From Martelella alba (GTDB taxonomy: Bacteria > Pseudomonadota > Alphaproteobacteria > Rhizobiales > Rhizobiaceae): a DNA stretch of 64,000 nt. Location of the stretch: NCBI RefSeq assembly GCF_006516955.1, contig NZ_VHLG01000011.1, positions 124,001 to 188,000 of the forward strand. Reading direction: 5' to 3'. The notes under the pieces are model-generated. The model searched no databases, was not told the DNA's origin, and saw only the letters and a program-made list of their open reading frames with translations. The position numbers and the translations under genes are program-made. Each line of letters opens with the position of its first letter. The first letter of the stretch is position 1. This document shows positions 7,189-16,381 of the stretch, in pieces.

Positions 7189-8805
7189 CTAGAGCTTGTA
7201 GAGACGTTCAGCGACTTCGGCGCTGATGCGGCCTTCCGCAAGATCGCGCCGGATGGCTGCCGGATCGCGTGCAGCCGGATCCCCATAGCCACCGCCGCCC
7301 GGCGTGGTGATCGAGACAATCTGCCCTGGCTTCAGGTCAACCATGCCGGAGAACTCAGTCCGGCCATCACCAAAATCGAGCACTGTTCCATGGGCGGAGG
7401 TTCCGCCTTCAAGCCCCCAGGGCTCAGATGAGACGCGCGACGCCTCAACCGTGAAACGGCAGGCACGTTCTGCGCGATAGACACGGCGAACGCCCATACC
7501 ACCGCGATAGGTGCCGGCACCCGCAGAATCATCCACCAGTTCGTAACGCAGAAGCGTCAACGGATATTCAAGCTCCAGAGATTCCACCGGCAGGTTTGAC
7601 GTATTGGTGAGGCTGACATGGATGCCGGAAAGACCATCGGAGGACGGGCGCGCACCGCCACCGCCGCCGATTGTCTCGAGATAAACCCAGATCGAACCGT
7701 CTTCATGCGTGCCGTTGAAGATCGCGCCGGTGCAGCAACCATTTCCGGCAGCCATGACCTTGCCCGGCAGTGCCTTTGCCAGCGCCCCGTAAACAAGATC
7801 GCAGACCCGCTGTGCCGCAGCGATACGGCCATCAACGGCGGCCGGATGTTCGCAGTTGAGGATCGAGCCCTTCGGCGCCGTCACCGTCAGCGGACGGGCA
7901 AGCCCTGCATTGGGCAGGATCGTTGGATCGACAACCGATTTCACCGCAAAATAGCTGGCCGCCAGCAATGATGTGTAGATCAGGTTCAGACCGGCCCTGA
8001 GCTGCGGCGGGCCATCAAAGGCCAGTGTCATTTCATCGCCGGCAATGGTGATATCGACCGACAGCCTGATCTGGTCGCCACGCTGGTTTGAATCGAACTG
8101 ATCGGAGAAGCTGTATGTTCCGTCCGGGATAGCGGCAATGCCGGCGCGCATCTTGCGCTCGGCATAATCCTGCAGCGCTTCGCCTGCTGCCAGCACCTTA
8201 TCGGTGGTGTACTTACCGCAGAGATCCTGCATGCGTTGAACGGCGAGGCGGTTGGCTGACATCTGGGCGCGCAAATCCGACAGGCGCTCACGCGGCACCT
8301 GGCAGTTGAGCAGGAACATTTCCTGCAGGTCCTCGTTCAGCACGCCCTGACGATAAAGCCGCACCGGCGGAATGCGCAGGCCTTCCTGATAGATATGTTC
8401 ATGGCCCCGATCGGCGAAGTCGGAATGATGCGCGGTATTGACCGCCCATGCCACCAACGTGCCATCGACAAAAATCGGTTCGGCAATGACGATATCCGGT
8501 AAGTGGGTCGCCCCGCCGGCATAGGCGTCATTGGCCATAAAGGCGTCGCCGGGTTTGATATCGTCCATTTTGAAGCGGCTGTAGATCGCGCTGATGACGC
8601 CGAGAAAGGAACCGAGATGCATCGGAATATGCTCGGCCTGGCACAGCGTGTTGCCGTTCCGGTCAAAAAGCGCCGTCGAGCAATCGCGCCGCTCCTTGAT
8701 ATTGGTGGAATAGGAAGCACGCACCAGCGCTTCGCCCATCTCTTCGACGATGGACTGGAGCGCCGAGCCGATGACTTCTACAGTAATGGGATCAATGGCG
8801 GTCAT
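7189..8805 (-). CDS. hyuB: hydantoinase B / oxoprolinase family subunit
   Basis: This 538-aa protein is the B subunit of an ATP-dependent hydantoinase/oxoprolinase-type enzyme, which opens cyclic amides such as N-methylhydantoin or 5-oxoproline together with the A subunit. Family marks include ITVEVIGSALQSIVEEMGEALVRAS at the start, CSTALFDRNGNTLCQAEHIPMH, PGDAFMANDAYAGGATHLPD, and a Gly-rich end (SITTPGGGGYGDP). Length is normal for the family. It begins three bases after the hyuA stop, so the two are co-transcribed and probably coupled. Acetone- and acetophenone-type carboxylases share these folds; there is no gamma subunit gene here, which makes a hydantoinase the simpler reading. Confidence 0.93.
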   Translation of the reverse strand: MTAIDPITVEVIGSALQSIVEEMGEALVRASYSTNIKERRDCSTALFDRNGNTLCQAEHIPMHLGSFLGVISAIYSRFKMDDIKPGDAFMANDAYAGGATHLPDIVIAEPIFVDGTLVAWAVNTAHHSDFADRGHEHIYQEGLRIPPVRLYRQGVLNEDLQEMFLLNCQVPRERLSDLRAQMSANRLAVQRMQDLCGKYTTDKVLAAGEALQDYAERKMRAGIAAIPDGTYSFSDQFDSNQRGDQIRLSVDITIAGDEMTLAFDGPPQLRAGLNLIYTSLLAASYFAVKSVVDPTILPNAGLARPLTVTAPKGSILNCEHPAAVDGRIAAAQRVCDLVYGALAKALPGKVMAAGNGCCTGAIFNGTHEDGSIWVYLETIGGGGGARPSSDGLSGIHVSLTNTSNLPVESLELEYPLTLLRYELVDDSAGAGTYRGGMGVRRVYRAERACRFTVEASRVSSEPWGLEGGTSAHGTVLDFGDGRTEFSGMVDLKPGQIVSITTPGGGGYGDPAARDPAAIRRDLAEGRISAEVAERLYKL

Positions 8806-8808
8806 CGT

Positions 8809-10857
8809 TCAAACCTCCAGAATGAGATTGAGATAGGGATCGACCGTGCCGGTCATGCCCGGCAGCAGCACGGTGGTCGTATCCATCTGTTCAACAATGG
8901 CAGGGCCGGCAATGACATTGCCCGCCTTCATCAGGCTGCGCTCATAGACCGGGCAGGTCACGAAGCCACCGGCTTCGGACATATAGACCTCGCGCTCGCC
9001 GATCTTTGCCATCGAGGCATCGGGACCGGCATCATCCTGCTTCTGGAATTCCGCCTTGTCGACAATGCCTGCCGCCTCGACACGCAGCGTGACGATCTGG
9101 ATCGGCTCGCCCTCGGCAATGAAGCCGAAGCGCTGACGATGCGCTGCCTCAAAGCCCTTTTCAAGCGCAGCGAAGGTCTCACGGGTGATAGGCCCTGCCG
9201 GAACGGTGACCGACAGCTCGTAATTTTGACCGGCATAGCGCATGTCCACCGTCCGGGTGACAACACGGCGATCATCGGCAATCTTTTCGGCGTCAAACCA
9301 GACACCGGCCTGCTCCGCCAATGCCGAAAAACCATCTTCCAGTGCGGGCTGGGCTGCGTCTGACAGTTCCATCAGCCGCGACAGGGCGAAATCGGATCGC
9401 AGATCGGTCAGCAACAGGCCAAGGGCGCAGAGCGTTCCGGGCGTAAGCGGTACGATCACTGTCGACATGTCCAGTTCGCGCGCGAGCCTGGCCGCATGCA
9501 GCGGCCCTGCGCCACCAAACGCCATCAACGCATAATCACGCGGATCATGACCGCGCTGCACCGAAATCACCCGGATCGCCTTGGCCATATTGGCGGTGAC
9601 AACCGAGATGATGCCCTGTGCCGTTTCCATCACATCGACATTGAGCTTGTCGGCTAGTCGCTGGATCGACGCCAGCGCCAGATCACGGCGGACCTTCATG
9701 CGGCCGCCGAGGATCTCAACCGGGTTCAGCGTCTGCAGCACGATATTGGCGTCGGTTACCGTCGGCTCCTCGCTACCAAGCCCGTAGCAGACCGGCCCCG
9801 GATGGGCACCCGCCGAGCGTGGACCCACTTTCAGCAGGCCGCCAGTATCGACATGAGCGATAGACCCGCCGCCAGCACCGACCGTGTGAATATCCAGCAT
9901 CGGCGCCTTGATCGGATAACCATGCACATCAGCCTCGCCGGTCAGATGGCAGATGCCGTTTTGCAGCAGCGCCACATCCGACGACGTGCCGCCGACGTCA
10001 AAGGTGATGATATTGTCAAAACCGGCCATCTTGCCGATCGCCTGCGCACCGACAACGCCGGTCGAGGGGCCTGACAGCACGGTGCGCACCGGCAGGTTGC
10101 TGGCCTGATCGAAGCCGATCACGCCACCGTTCGACTGGGTCAACTGCGGCGCGATTGCAAGGCCAATCTCGGCCAGCCTGTCTTTCAGCCGGCGGATATA
10201 GCGCTGCATCACCGGCCCGAGATAGGCATTGACGACCGTGGTCGACAGACGCTCATATTCGCGAAATTCCGGGGCAACGGCATGCGATGCCGAAACGAAG
10301 ACATCCGGCAGTTCTTCCGCCGCGATTTCAAGTGCGCGCTCTTCATGTTTCGTATTGAGAAAGCCATAGAGGAAGCAGATTGCCAGCGCCTTCACATCCT
10401 GCGTCGCCAACGTGCGGAAGGCTTCGCGCAGCGCCTCTTCGTCCAGCGGCACGGCAACGCTGCCATCGGCCTTCAGCCTTTCGGGCACCTCGCAGCGCAG
10501 ATCGCGGGTGACAAGCTGCTCGGGCTTCTCGGCAAACATGTCATAGAGATTGGGGCGCTTCTGCCGGCCGATCTCCAGAAGATCGCGGAAGCCATCGGAG
10601 ACAACGAGGCCGGTCTTGACCCCGCGCAGCTCGATCAGCGCATTGGTGGCAACGGTGGTGCCGTGACCGAGGAAGGTGAGATCGGCCGCGTTTGCGCCAA
10701 CCTTTTCCAGCCCCTCGACCACCCCTTGCGCGATCGCGCGGGACGGATCATCCGGGGTGGACGAGACTTTCCAGATCTCGATTGCCCCACTTTCATCGTT
10801 AAAAAGGCAGACATCGGTAAATGTTCCGCCGGAATCGACGCCGATTCTCCAGGCCAT
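8809..10857 (-). CDS. hyuA: hydantoinase A / oxoprolinase family subunit
   Basis: The 682-aa A subunit has the actin-like ATPase fold and couples ATP cleavage to ring opening by the B subunit. Visible motifs are the N-terminal phosphate loop RIGVDSGGTFTDVC, GHGTTVATNALIE, the second phosphate loop NIITFDVGGTSSDVALL, and GAGGGSIAHVD. The C-terminal domain is complete. A GGGAAC box lies before the ATG. It follows a flavoprotein oxidase and an SDR in the same direction. The divergent TRAP transporter probably imports the substrate, which is likely a carboxylate carrying a cyclic amide; the sequence does not say which. Confidence 0.94.
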   Translation of the reverse strand: MAWRIGVDSGGTFTDVCLFNDESGAIEIWKVSSTPDDPSRAIAQGVVEGLEKVGANAADLTFLGHGTTVATNALIELRGVKTGLVVSDGFRDLLEIGRQKRPNLYDMFAEKPEQLVTRDLRCEVPERLKADGSVAVPLDEEALREAFRTLATQDVKALAICFLYGFLNTKHEERALEIAAEELPDVFVSASHAVAPEFREYERLSTTVVNAYLGPVMQRYIRRLKDRLAEIGLAIAPQLTQSNGGVIGFDQASNLPVRTVLSGPSTGVVGAQAIGKMAGFDNIITFDVGGTSSDVALLQNGICHLTGEADVHGYPIKAPMLDIHTVGAGGGSIAHVDTGGLLKVGPRSAGAHPGPVCYGLGSEEPTVTDANIVLQTLNPVEILGGRMKVRRDLALASIQRLADKLNVDVMETAQGIISVVTANMAKAIRVISVQRGHDPRDYALMAFGGAGPLHAARLARELDMSTVIVPLTPGTLCALGLLLTDLRSDFALSRLMELSDAAQPALEDGFSALAEQAGVWFDAEKIADDRRVVTRTVDMRYAGQNYELSVTVPAGPITRETFAALEKGFEAAHRQRFGFIAEGEPIQIVTLRVEAAGIVDKAEFQKQDDAGPDASMAKIGEREVYMSEAGGFVTCPVYERSLMKAGNVIAGPAIVEQMDTTTVLLPGMTGTVDPYLNLILEV

Positions 10858-10944
10858 ATCATGTTCCCTTTTGTTTTTACGCGCGTTGCGAACGAAAAAG
10901 TCTGCAACTTTTTCTGCCCGCGCTCTCAGCCGTTGCGCCGCTCT

Positions 10945-12264
10945 TCAGGCGGCCTTGGCAGTGTTCTTCAAGAAACGTTCATACCGGAACGGAGCCGGAT
11001 CAACGCAAGGTTTTTCATTGCGGACAAGTTCTGCCATCAGGCGGCCGGCACCGGGTCCACTGCCGAAGCCGTGACCGGAAAAGCCGGATGACAGGAAAAG
11101 ACCGGGCACAGCTTCAATCGGGCCGATAACCGGAATGGCATCCGGCGTTGCATCGATCATGCCGGCCCAGCTATGGGTCAGGCGCGCCGATGAGAAAGCC
11201 GGGAAGGCGCGTGCAAGATTGACGAGCGCATTGCGGTTGAATGGCGCATGCGGCACCGGATCCAGTATCCGGATCATCTCGAACGGCGTGATCTGATCGA
11301 GCGACCAGCGACGCGACATTTTCAATTCGGTGATGAACTGACGACCAACCCGAAGCTTCAATTCACGCCAGCTGGTCAGGAGCGTCGGCAGGAAATCGAA
11401 GAACAGGCGGAAACTGTCCGGCGTCACCGGCGCAACATTGGCATTGCGCTGGGCAACCGTGTAGCCGCCATCCAGCCGCTTGCGGAAGGCGAAATTGCCG
11501 CCGCCAACCGGCATGTTCGGCACGGCGCCAGCACCTTCAATCCGCGCGGCGGTGCCGAGGATTTTCAATTGCGGAAAGTTGAGACCGAGATTGCCAAGGA
11601 AAAGCCGCGACCAGGCACCGGCAGCAACGACAACGCTTGATGTTGCAATCGTGCCCTTTTCGGTGACCACTCCTGACACGCGGCCACCCGCGGTCTCAAG
11701 CCCGCGCACGGCGCAGTTCTCCATGATCTGCGCCCCGAGACGCACCGCTGCAGCGGCCATTTGCGGCACCGCCTGTTCCGGCTCGGCACGGCCGTCATTA
11801 GCGGTATAAAGGCCAAGCTTGTAAGGCGAGGTGATGCCCGGCAGCACCTTCTGCAAGCCGCTGGCGTCAAGAAGCGTCGAGGGCATGCCGGCATCGCGGG
11901 CATATTTTTCCCAGGCCGTGAACTCGGCGATCTCCGCTTTGGTGCGGCAGACATAAGTGATGCCGGTTTCGCGAAACCCTGTTTCGATGCCAAAGCGGCG
12001 ATCGATATCGCGCCAGAGATTGAGGCTTTCAATCGTCAGCGGCAATTCCTTGGGATCGCGCCCCATCTGGCGTACCCAGCCCCAGTTGCGCGAACTCTGC
12101 TCGGCGGCAACTGTGCCTTTTTCGCACAAAACGACATTGACCCCGGCCTCCGCCAGATAAAGCGCCGTGGTGACGCCGGCAATGCCGCCACCGATAACGA
12201 CAACATCGGCACTTTCGGGAAGCGGAGCGGAAAAACCCGGCCGTTGCAAATTCGGAAGCGGCAT
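10945..12264 (-). CDS. FAD-dependent oxidoreductase of the D-amino-acid oxidase (DAO) family
   Basis: This 439-aa flavoprotein has an N-terminal dinucleotide-binding fold (VVVIGGGIAGVTTALYLAEAG, then CEKG) and a second FAD-contact segment SSRNWGWVRQMGRD, typical of DAO-family oxidases and dehydrogenases acting on secondary or N-alkyl amino acids. The C-terminal part contains the usual closing segment HSWAGMIDATPDAIPVIG and LSSGFSGHGFGSGPGAG. A GAGGAG box precedes the ATG. Its place between an SDR and hyuA suggests it dehydrogenates a C-N bond of the pathway substrate, giving an imine that the RidA-like protein could hydrolyse. The exact substrate is not deducible. Confidence 0.92.
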   Translation of the reverse strand: MPLPNLQRPGFSAPLPESADVVVIGGGIAGVTTALYLAEAGVNVVLCEKGTVAAEQSSRNWGWVRQMGRDPKELPLTIESLNLWRDIDRRFGIETGFRETGITYVCRTKAEIAEFTAWEKYARDAGMPSTLLDASGLQKVLPGITSPYKLGLYTANDGRAEPEQAVPQMAAAAVRLGAQIMENCAVRGLETAGGRVSGVVTEKGTIATSSVVVAAGAWSRLFLGNLGLNFPQLKILGTAARIEGAGAVPNMPVGGGNFAFRKRLDGGYTVAQRNANVAPVTPDSFRLFFDFLPTLLTSWRELKLRVGRQFITELKMSRRWSLDQITPFEMIRILDPVPHAPFNRNALVNLARAFPAFSSARLTHSWAGMIDATPDAIPVIGPIEAVPGLFLSSGFSGHGFGSGPGAGRLMAELVRNEKPCVDPAPFRYERFLKNTAKAA

Positions 12265-12276
12265 GGGGACAACTCC

Positions 12277-12993
12277 TCAGAGCATGTCTTCAAGGCGGCA
12301 ATTGACCAGCATTTCGGCCATTGCAGCATTGTTCGGCAGTTCAATCGCGGTGCGCACCAGTTCAGCCATGGTTTCCGGCTGGATCATGTCCTCCGGCTTG
12401 ACCTTGCTGGTGTAGGAGCTCATCTCGGTTCGCACGAAACTCGGGCAGATCGCCGTTGCCCGCACGCCCTTCTCCCAGGCGACATGACGGGTTGTATGGG
12501 TCAGCCCCATGACGGCGAACTTGGTCATGTTATAGCCGACAAAGGCATTGCGCACGCGCTTGCCCGACATGGAGACGATATTGACGATACGGCCGCGGCC
12601 GGTTTCTTCCAGATGCGGCAGACAAAGGCGGGTCAGACGCAGCGGAGCCTTGACATTGACCGCCCAGAGCCTGTCCAGCGCCTCCTCGTTGTCATCGCTC
12701 AGCGATACATGCTCGCCATTACCGGCATTGTTGACCAGACCGTCGATCCGGCCGAAATGCGCTGCCGTCGCCGCCACCCAATCCGTCGCCGTCTGCGGAT
12801 CATAGGCGTCGAAATGGTGATAACGCACCGCCTCCGTTTCGGAACCATGCTGCTCTTCCAGCGCCGCGACGTTGCGCGCGCCGAGTGAAAGCCGGTAGCC
12901 GTGCTGGAGAAGATCCCTGACGATCGCGGCGCCAATGCCGCGATTTGCACCCGAGATCATAATGACCGGGGCATCCGGTGACGAATTTTGCAT
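12277..12993 (-). CDS. short-chain dehydrogenase/reductase (SDR)
   Basis: The 238-aa classical SDR has the cofactor motif SGANRGIGAAIV, the NNAGNG segment, a catalytic Ser in NIVSMSGKRV and the YNMTK catalytic Tyr/Lys pair. An acidic residue after the second strand is not obvious and an Arg (GARN) occupies the area, which leans towards NADP(H). It is the first gene of the leftward catabolic cluster, divergent from the TRAP transporter, so it probably oxidises or reduces an alcohol/ketone of the same pathway. A weak AGAGA box precedes the ATG. Confidence 0.92.
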   Translation of the reverse strand: MQNSSPDAPVIMISGANRGIGAAIVRDLLQHGYRLSLGARNVAALEEQHGSETEAVRYHHFDAYDPQTATDWVAATAAHFGRIDGLVNNAGNGEHVSLSDDNEEALDRLWAVNVKAPLRLTRLCLPHLEETGRGRIVNIVSMSGKRVRNAFVGYNMTKFAVMGLTHTTRHVAWEKGVRATAICPSFVRTEMSSYTSKVKPEDMIQPETMAELVRTAIELPNNAAMAEMLVNCRLEDML

Positions 12994-13301
12994 TTTTCAA
13001 ATTCTCTTGCAACGTTATGACGAGATGTATCGCATTTTTGCGCACTTACATGATCGTTTATGATTGATTTTATGAAAGCTTGCAACGGTCAATTCGCATC
13101 CAAAGCCCATTTTCGGCAAAAAACTGCATAAACAGTAAGCAAAACTGACCGTCTTGGGAGGTTTGATGATCTTTTGTGCATTTTTAGTTGACAGTTTTTG
13201 GCAGGGCTGCTTACTTTGACAAATCCGAAGAAACGAACACGTCTCGGAGCCCCGCCAAAAAAGAGAGCGGGCGGGTGCAAACCTTAAGAAAGGGGAACCG
13301 A
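12994..13301. promoter_or_regulatory. divergent control region of the hydantoinase and TRAP operons
   Basis: This 308-bp gap must hold two divergent promoters. It is AT-richer than its flanks and carries related motifs in opposite orientation: GGCAAAAAACTG near 13114 with CAGTTTTTGGC near 13192, and GTAAGC at 13135-13140 with GCTTAC at 13208-13213. These are candidate half-sites for the DeoR-type regulator encoded after dctM. Promoter -35/-10 boxes were not assigned. The assignment of any half-site to that regulator is inference. Confidence 0.45.
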
Positions 13302-14318
13302 ATGACCATCACCAGACGCGCGCTGATGCGCAATGCAGCCATGGCCGGTGCCGTTTGCGCCTTCGGCCGCAGCGCCTTTGCTGCCGACACCATCCGCTGG
13401 GACATGGCGGATGAATACAACGCCGACGCACTGTCGGGCAAAGCCGCCAATTACTTCATCTCCGAACTGAAGAAGCAGGTCGGCGACCAGCTGGCCATCA
13501 CCTATCAGGGCGGCGGCGCACTCGGCTACAAGTCAGCCGACCAGTTCGACGCAGTCCAGGACGGTGCCGTTCAGACGGCCGTCACCCTGATGACCCAGCT
13601 CGGTGGCGTCGATCCGCTGTTCAATCTGTCGTCCCTGCCCTTCATCGCCAAGACGCCGCAAGAGGCCTATCAGCTGTGGCAGGCCGCCCGGCCCGAATAC
13701 GAGAAGATCTTCGCCGACAACAACATGGTTCTGCTCTGGGCCATGCCAAACCCGCCATCGGGCATTTTCGCCAAGCAGCCGATCATCTCCCAGGATGCCC
13801 TGAACGGGTTGCGCATCCGCACCTATGATGTCAATGGCACCCAGACGCTGATGAAGGCAGGCGCTGCGCCATTGCAGATCGCCTGGTCGGACCTCATTCC
13901 GCAGCTTTCGACCGGCGCCATTGACGCCGTTCTGACCTCGGCCGACGGTGGCGTCCAGCTGTCGCTGTGGGATTACCTCAGCGATTTCACCGAGCTGAAC
14001 TATGCCATGGGCCTGTTCATGTGCCATGTGAACAAGGATGCCTTCGACGCCCTGCCCCAGGACGTCCAGTCGGCCATGCTCGGCCTTAGCGATGCCTGCG
14101 ACAAATATAACTGGCAGATCATGACCGACAGTATCGAGGCCTCCTACAAGATCCTGCGCGACAACGGCATGACCGTCACCAAGGCTGCCGACGTGCCGGA
14201 CAGCGTATTTGCCACCCTCAATGCAGCGGGCGCCGCCGTGCGCGATGACTGGGTCGCAAAGACCGGATCGCGCGGCTCGGACATTCTTGCGACCTTTGAT
14301 ACGATGAAGGCTGGCTAA
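13302..14318 (+). CDS. dctP: TRAP transporter solute-binding protein (DctP family)
   Basis: The 338-aa periplasmic binding protein delivers substrate, usually a carboxylate, to the DctQM permease. It starts MTITRRALMRN and has a hydrophobic stretch ending in SAFA. The twin-arginine start resembles a Tat signal, as in several TRAP receptors. DctP features include AKTPQEAYQLW, LNGLRIRTYDVNGTQTLMKAGAAPLQIAWSDL and STGAIDAVLTS, where the conserved Arg normally contacts the substrate carboxylate. I set the start at the ATG at 13302, preceded by AAGGGGA, because the upstream in-frame codons would place the signal peptide internally. A strong hairpin follows the gene, which may raise its mRNA relative to the permease. 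Confidence 0.92.
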   Translation: MTITRRALMRNAAMAGAVCAFGRSAFAADTIRWDMADEYNADALSGKAANYFISELKKQVGDQLAITYQGGGALGYKSADQFDAVQDGAVQTAVTLMTQLGGVDPLFNLSSLPFIAKTPQEAYQLWQAARPEYEKIFADNNMVLLWAMPNPPSGIFAKQPIISQDALNGLRIRTYDVNGTQTLMKAGAAPLQIAWSDLIPQLSTGAIDAVLTSADGGVQLSLWDYLSDFTELNYAMGLFMCHVNKDAFDALPQDVQSAMLGLSDACDKYNWQIMTDSIEASYKILRDNGMTVTKAADVPDSVFATLNAAGAAVRDDWVAKTGSRGSDILATFDTMKAG

Positions 14319-14330
14319 CAGCCTCGTCGC

Positions 14331-14364
14331 GGCGGCCTGCTGCCCCGATCAAAAGCAGGCCGCC
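14331..14364 (+). terminator. intercistronic hairpin between dctP and dctQ
   Basis: A perfect 11-bp inverted repeat (GGCGGCCTGCT and AGCAGGCCGCC) with a 12-base loop lies 12 bases after the dctP stop. There is no T run, so it is more likely an mRNA-stabilising or attenuating element that keeps the binding protein more abundant than the membrane subunits than a full terminator. Confidence 0.55.
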
Positions 14365-14441
14365 CATAACCCGCATTTCATTCAGCGCAGACGCCCCTGA
14401 CGGCCTCGCCTTCAGATGCGTCTGCCGCCTGGAGGGCGATC

Positions 14442-15008
14442 ATGGCGCTTGAAGAACACCACTCCCACCGTCTGTCCGAGGCCACCGACGATCCGAAATG
14501 GCTCAGGGCCATTTCACATCTGTCGACGGTTCTCAATCGCATCGCAGCTTTCGCGGCTGCCTGCATTCTGGTTTTCATGACAGCCTTCACGCTTCTGGAA
14601 ATCTGCCTCAGGCTGTTTTCCAAATCGACCTTCATGGCCGATGCGCTGGTCGGCAATGGCGTCGCCGCCGTCTGTTTTCTGTCGGCTGCCTGGGCGCTGG
14701 AAGAGGGTTTCATGATCCGCGTGAAGGTGATCACCGACCGCGTCGGACCAAAACTCGCCTGGGCCTGTGAATTCTTCACCCTGATTGCGGTTGAGGCGCT
14801 GCTCCTCTTCATGGCGCATTATCAGTGGAAGACCGTCTACAAATACTGGAGCCGGGGTACCGTCTCCGAGACCTATCTGCCGATCCCGCTCTTTATCCCT
14901 GAAAGCTTTTTCCTCATCGGCCTTGGCCTGATGGCGCTTCAGGTCATCGTGCGCCTGCTCAGGCTCGTGGCTGTCGGCCACGCCGAAGAGCGCGCATTGA
15001 CGCTTTGA
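14442..15008 (+). CDS. dctQ: TRAP transporter small permease (DctQ family)
   Basis: The 188-aa inner-membrane protein has four hydrophobic segments, at about residues 38-60 (IAAFAAACILVFMTAFTLLE), 68-90 (NGVAAVCFLSAAWALEEG), 105-128 (WACEFFTLIAVEALLLFMA) and 147-168 (IPESFFLIGLGLMALQVIV), the standard DctQ layout. EEGFMIRVKVITDR between segments two and three matches the family. A GGAGG box lies before the ATG. It is followed after 21 bases by dctM. With DctM it forms the sodium-driven secondary transporter fed by DctP. Confidence 0.9.
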   Translation: MALEEHHSHRLSEATDDPKWLRAISHLSTVLNRIAAFAAACILVFMTAFTLLEICLRLFSKSTFMADALVGNGVAAVCFLSAAWALEEGFMIRVKVITDRVGPKLAWACEFFTLIAVEALLLFMAHYQWKTVYKYWSRGTVSETYLPIPLFIPESFFLIGLGLMALQVIVRLLRLVAVGHAEERALTL

Positions 15009-15029
15009 GCGAGAGAGAAGGAACGTATC

Positions 15030-16334
15030 ATGTCTGTTTCCATGTCCATCCTCGTTCTCCTGTTGCTGCTGGTGCTGTTTCTCGGCGCCGGCACCTGGAT
15101 TTTTGCCGGCCTGATGCTGGTGGGCGCCGGGGCCATGTATTTCGCCCTTGATTTCAGCTGGGCCCGTATCGGTTCCATCGCGACAAAGGTCGTTTCATCT
15201 TCAGCCGTCTCATGGGAACTGGCCGCTATCCCGATCTTCATCTGGATGGGCGATATCATCTTCAGAACCGACATTTCCAACCGGCTGTTCCGTGGCCTGT
15301 CACCGCTGGTCTCGCGCATTCCGGGCGGCCTGCTGCACACCAATGTGATTGGTTGCACCATTTTCGCCGCCATCTCCGGCTCATCGACCGCAACGACCGC
15401 CACGGTCGGCAAGATCACCATCCCTGAACTCAAGGCCCGCGGTTACGATGTGGCGCTTGCCTCCGGTTCACTGGCAGGTGCTGGCAGCTTCGGCCTCCTG
15501 ATCCCGCCGTCGATCGCCATGATCGTTTATGGCGTTCTGGCCCAGGTCTCGATCTCCAAGCTCTTTGCCGCTGGCCTGATCCCCGGTCTGATGATGGCGG
15601 GGCTTTATTCCGGCTATATCGCCATCGTGTCGCTGATCCGCCCCTCGGTCGCCCCGCCGCATGGCGAGCCGGTGGACTGGCGCAGCATTCTGATGGGCAT
15701 TGTCGATCTTCTTCCGGTGCTGATCCTGATGACCATCGTGCTCGGCGCGATCTATACCGGCATTGCCACCCCCTCGGAGGCCGCAGCCGTCGGCGTCTTC
15801 GGCGCCGTCATCATCACCGTCGTCACCCGGCAGTTTTCCTGGTCGCTCTTTGCCGACAGTCTGAAAAACACCATCCGCGTCTCCTCTATGATCCTGATGC
15901 TGATTGCCGCGTCCGCCTTCCTGTCTTCGGCGATTGCCTATCTGCATCTGCCAACCATGATCACCCAGTCGATTGCGGCGATGAACCTGTCACCCTATGG
16001 CGTGCTGTTGATCCTGGCCGTGCTCTATATCGTGCTCGGCATGTTCCTTGATGGCACCTCGATGACCGTCATGACCGTGCCGATCGCCGTGCCGCTGATC
16101 GTTCATGCGGGTTTTGATCCGCTGTGGTTCGGCATCTACCTTGTCATCATGATCGAAATGAGCGCATTGACGCCGCCGGTTGGTCTGAACCTGTTCATTC
16201 TTCAGGCGCTGACTGGTGAAACCATCGGCAAAACAACGCGTGCAGCATTGCCGTTCTTCCTGCTGCTCTGTATCGGTACAGCATTGCTCGCCGTTTTCCC
16301 GCAGATTGTTTTATGGTTGCCGAACACGTTATAA
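15030..16334 (+). CDS. dctM: TRAP transporter large permease (DctM family)
   Basis: This 434-aa polytopic protein is the transport subunit. It has about a dozen hydrophobic segments and the DctM landmarks: GCTIFAAISGSSTATTATVGKIT, ALASGSLAGAGSFGLLIPPSI, YTGIATPSEAAAVGVFGA and MTPPVGLNLF-like ALTPPVGLNLFILQ near the end. Length and order are normal. The gene is preceded by a GAGAAGGA box and ends 47 bases before the regulator gene. It is predicted to move a small organic acid with sodium ions across the inner membrane for the divergent hydantoinase pathway. Confidence 0.93.
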   Translation: MSVSMSILVLLLLLVLFLGAGTWIFAGLMLVGAGAMYFALDFSWARIGSIATKVVSSSAVSWELAAIPIFIWMGDIIFRTDISNRLFRGLSPLVSRIPGGLLHTNVIGCTIFAAISGSSTATTATVGKITIPELKARGYDVALASGSLAGAGSFGLLIPPSIAMIVYGVLAQVSISKLFAAGLIPGLMMAGLYSGYIAIVSLIRPSVAPPHGEPVDWRSILMGIVDLLPVLILMTIVLGAIYTGIATPSEAAAVGVFGAVIITVVTRQFSWSLFADSLKNTIRVSSMILMLIAASAFLSSAIAYLHLPTMITQSIAAMNLSPYGVLLILAVLYIVLGMFLDGTSMTVMTVPIAVPLIVHAGFDPLWFGIYLVIMIEMSALTPPVGLNLFILQALTGETIGKTTRAALPFFLLLCIGTALLAVFPQIVLWLPNTL

Positions 16335-16381
16335 TCGCGCTTTCCGATCCTGCCGTGTGCCTTCAAACCGGATAAGAAGAA

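Noticed and set aside
7189-10857. Calling HyuA/HyuB 5-oxoprolinase, or acetone/acetophenone carboxylase, specifically
   Set aside because: The motifs are common to the whole superfamily. No gamma subunit gene is present, and the neighbours do not settle the substrate.
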